In this document: piece after piece, positions 4,390 to 6,347 of the stretch
How positions within the stretch are numbered: position 1 is the first letter of the stretch
How the letters are laid out: every line of letters starts with the position of its first letter
From: Bacillota bacterium
GTDB lineage: Bacteria; Bacillota; Clostridia; Lachnospirales; Cellulosilyticaceae
Length of the DNA: 6,347 bases
Direction of reading: 5' to 3'
Assembly: GCA_023436395.1 (NCBI GenBank)
Contig: JAEZJJ010000010.1
Location: 1-6,347, forward strand
Position numbers and translations under genes: made by a program
The notes under the pieces: model-generated
Database searches by the model: none
Seen by the model: the letters and a program-made list of their open reading frames with translations, nothing else
What the model was told of the DNA's origin: nothing

Positions 4390-6347
4390 CTACTTTAACA
4401 TTTGAGTATATACTGGACTTACTTTCGTAACGCTTCCTGAACCATTTATTTGTATATCATATAAATTAATCCATGTATTATTTAAATCTAATTCTAAGCC
4501 TCTAAACAATTCTGGATAACACATAGCTTCCGTCATAGTTGGTTGATAATGTCCTGACAAATTATCAATTCCTTTAATCTGCCCCAGTCCATTTATTTTT
4601 AATTGACCTGCGGCCTTTACCTCCTGTCCATTTGCTAAAAAAGCATGTCTTTTACCAATTATCAATTCCCCTTCTTTTGTAATTACAAAGTCAACATTCT
4701 TTAGTCCTTCAATCCCCTTAATTCTGCCATTTTCTATTGTATAATTAATAACCTTTCCATCTGATGGAAAAGGTTCATCAGGAAATTTATTCTTTATTAA
4801 TCCATCAGTATTACCCGCTCTCTTAATAAAATCATCAACTACATCTAGTGCCTTGCTATCTAACATCTCTCGTTTAACTGTTAAACTTGTTCCATTCTTA
4901 AATTTAATAGCAAGTTGCCCATTTTCTTCTATGACTTCACTTACTGTTCCTTCTTGTATGTATTTTGCCACTCTAGTTGATACATCATCACTTAGTAATA
5001 TTTTCTTATTAGATAAGGTGTTAATCTCCTTCAGCAGATCCGATGTCAAATCAGCTTCTCTATAAACAAGTTCTGTTCCATCTTGTAAGGCAATTTTGAT
5101 TTGTCCATTTTCCTTAATAATATCTACTATATCATCAGCCTTAAGCATTTTCAATGTATCGCCTGCTACTGCCTGATCTAGTATTTTGATAGTTTTTAAC
5201 GACTTAGATACTTCTATTGCACCGTCTGCACAGAGAAAGGCCATTCGAAACGCCATTTCATCATAGTTTTCTCTACCACCTGCTATGGCAGTGTTACCTC
5301 CTTCTAAAAAGAGACATACCCATGGATGGCCTGAGAAAGCTGCTGCCATTGCACCAATATCTATTAAGGTTTGTCCTGCATCTTGAATATGCTCACTAAC
5401 GGTCTTCTTTTCAGCATATACCATTTCTTTTTCAGCTTCTGCCTTTAGCATGGCATAAACATCATCATAGCTTATATTTAAGTCCGGATATTCTGCTTGC
5501 CAAGCTAAATAAACTCGCTCTGCTTCCTGAGTATAGTAGCGATCATCTATAGACTCAAAATCATTTAAATAACTGCCATCTTCTTGTCTCTGTAGCTGAA
5601 ATTGCTTAAAGGCTTCATCAAACTGCTTACTATTAACATAGATTTGTCCTGCATAAACAAAAGCATCTACTTTCAAAGTATATTCCTTTGTTGTCACCTT
5701 TTCTCCCTTAACTACTCTTGCACCTATATCATTTGCATTAGAACCATCTGCCATAATCACAGAAATCGTGATTGTCCCATCTTCATTTACTTTAACATCA
5801 TACTGAAATAATTCATTTAAGCGAGTCACAAAGTCATGAGTTTGTCTATATTCCCCTGATATGATTAACCTTTCCAAAGCTGTATCTCTCTGTTTAACAA
5901 TAGGTTGCAACTCACCATTGCTACGTTTTTCTAATAATTTCTTTAGGATTTTTTCATCACTTGTGATGCCATGAAACATCTTCCAATATTGATTATAGAC
6001 GCCATATGTGTTTAGCCATAAATCAGCTGCATTCTTATACCTATCTGTCACCTCATTATCATACAAACCTACTTCGTTCATTAATGATATACCTAAGTCT
6101 TGACTCATTAAGTATTTCAAACGTTGTACTTTGGTACTATTGGGATCCAAATGGCCAAATTGCTCTTCATACCAAGTCGTTGCCTTGTTGATTGGCATCT
6201 CTTCTAGGTGAGAACACATAACTTCTTCTATGTAAACATATGCGTTATAATACTCATAGATTTCAGTACTGTAGTCCCCATAATTTTCCTCTGTAATCCT
6301 ATATTGACTAAGCATTTCTGCTTTTCGATCCTTCCACCATTTAGGCA
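4390..6347 (-). CDS. C-terminal part of a large polymorphic-toxin-like protein (5' end outside window)
   Basis: The frame is open to the window edge: ten codons precede the first Met at 6315, so the true start lies outside. Numbering from that Met gives 641 residues. Residues 1-300 are mostly helical and charged, with no domain I recognise. Residues 314-347 form a hydrophobic Gly/Ala-rich stretch (DIGAMAAAFSG) like the pre-toxin segments of secreted polymorphic toxins. Residues 395-431 and 457-493 are a degenerate repeat around 'ENGQ'. A linker, KRAGNTDG (498-505), precedes the last ~140 residues, the likely effector tip. This tip contains HAFLANGQEVKAAG and SGHYQPT (587-593). No HNH, nuclease or ADP-ribosyltransferase motif is evident, so its activity is unknown. 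A small gene 10 bases downstream fits the toxin-immunity arrangement. The secretion route cannot be judged because the N-terminus is missing. The toxin role is inferred from architecture and context. Confidence 0.72.
   Translation of the reverse strand, partial: PKWWKDRKAEMLSQYRITEENYGDYSTEIYEYYNAYVYIEEVMCSHLEEMPINKATTWYEEQFGHLDPNSTKVQRLKYLMSQDLGISLMNEVGLYDNEVTDRYKNAADLWLNTYGVYNQYWKMFHGITSDEKILKKLLEKRSNGELQPIVKQRDTALERLIISGEYRQTHDFVTRLNELFQYDVKVNEDGTITISVIMADGSNANDIGARVVKGEKVTTKEYTLKVDAFVYAGQIYVNSKQFDEAFKQFQLQRQEDGSYLNDFESIDDRYYTQEAERVYLAWQAEYPDLNISYDDVYAMLKAEAEKEMVYAEKKTVSEHIQDAGQTLIDIGAMAAAFSGHPWVCLFLEGGNTAIAGGRENYDEMAFRMAFLCADGAIEVSKSLKTIKILDQAVAGDTLKMLKADDIVDIIKENGQIKIALQDGTELVYREADLTSDLLKEINTLSNKKILLSDDVSTRVAKYIQEGTVSEVIEENGQLAIKFKNGTSLTVKREMLDSKALDVVDDFIKRAGNTDGLIKNKFPDEPFPSDGKVINYTIENGRIKGIEGLKNVDFVITKEGELIIGKRHAFLANGQEVKAAGQLKINGLGQIKGIDNLSGHYQPTMTEAMCYPELFRGLELDLNNTWINLYDIQINGSGSVTKVSPVYTQMLK
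4540..4650 (-). other. SGHY-type C-terminal domain core of the toxin-like protein
   Basis: These codons encode residues 556-592 of the toxin-like protein. The conserved-looking core has a histidine and FLA, then a V-x-A-A-G-x-L turn, a G-Q-I-K-G-I-D strand and the invariant-looking SGHYQP. From memory, the same order of motifs (HSSFLAGG, AAGRLV, SGHY-P-T) occurs in plant IQM calmodulin-binding proteins and in C-termini of various bacterial proteins of unknown activity. The histidine and tyrosine of SGHY are candidate functional residues. The assignment is pattern-based, and I have no activity to propose. Confidence 0.45.
4804..4824 (-). repeat. Cassette 5' boundary repeat, copy in the full-length toxin
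   Basis: This 21-bp stretch encodes KRAGNTD. It matches 1197-1217 at 18 of 21 positions, including an unbroken 10-base core ttacccgctc on the + strand. Both copies are read in the same frame, at the same place relative to the toxin tip. I interpret it as the conserved junction at which C-terminal modules are exchanged. Confidence 0.6.
4837..4949 (-). repeat. ENGQ protein repeat, copy 2
   Basis: This stretch encodes about residues 456-493 of the toxin-like protein, including VIEENGQLAIKFKNGTSL. It is the second copy of the degenerate repeat and ends just before the KRAGNTD linker that marks the proposed effector boundary. Confidence 0.5.
5026..5137 (-). repeat. ENGQ protein repeat, copy 1
   Basis: This stretch encodes residues 394-430 of the toxin-like protein and includes IIKENGQIKIALQDGTEL. 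It aligns with residues 457-493 at about 12 identities in 37, centred on ENGQ, I, GT and L, with a spacing of 62 residues. A third, weaker echo (IENGRIKGIEG) follows near residue 527. It is probably a small beta-rich repeat that forms the stalk before the effector tip. Confidence 0.5.

Overview
The window is AT-rich, and every gene I can support lies on the minus strand, so the locus reads from position 6347 down to 1. The low GC content, strong AGGAGG-type ribosome binding sites, U-tract terminators and the protein style suggest a low-GC Gram-positive bacterium (Bacillota). Clostridia are my best guess, with low confidence, and I cannot name a species.

The layout in transcription order is as follows. 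(1) 6347 to 4390 holds the C-terminal part of a large multidomain protein, open at the window edge, that looks like a polymorphic toxin. It has a hydrophobic Gly/Ala-rich pre-toxin segment, two degenerate 'ENGQ' repeats and a C-terminal domain with a 'SGHYQPT' signature. (2) Ten bases later, 4379 to 3990 encodes a 129-residue protein in the position of a cognate immunity protein, followed by a good intrinsic terminator (3981-3937). (3) 3893 to 1257 is a complete, apparently intact IS66-family insertion sequence: tnpA, tnpB and tnpC, matching terminal inverted repeats, and an 8-9 bp target duplication. (4) 1223 to 714 encodes an orphan toxin C-terminal module, with no N-terminal delivery region and a TTG as the only plausible start. 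(5) 15 bases later, 698 to 318 encodes a second candidate immunity protein of 126 residues with a strong ribosome binding site. (6) 317 to 1 has no recognisable gene but contains one good promoter-like sequence pointing out of the window.

The main observation is that the two toxin-immunity pairs share short homologies at both ends. Upstream, a 21-bp match (18 identical) lies in the same reading frame at the toxin-domain boundary (4804-4824 and 1197-1217; peptides KRAGNTD and KGAGKSD). Downstream of each immunity gene is a 28-bp match (25 identical; 3946-3973 and 235-262). I infer that these are exchangeable cassettes: the full-length gene carries the expressed tip, and the downstream orphan pair is an archived alternative that could be swapped in by recombination. 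The IS66 element landed in the short spacer between the cassettes without breaking either one. It carries its own terminator directly at the tnpC stop, so it probably increases the transcriptional isolation of the orphan pair.
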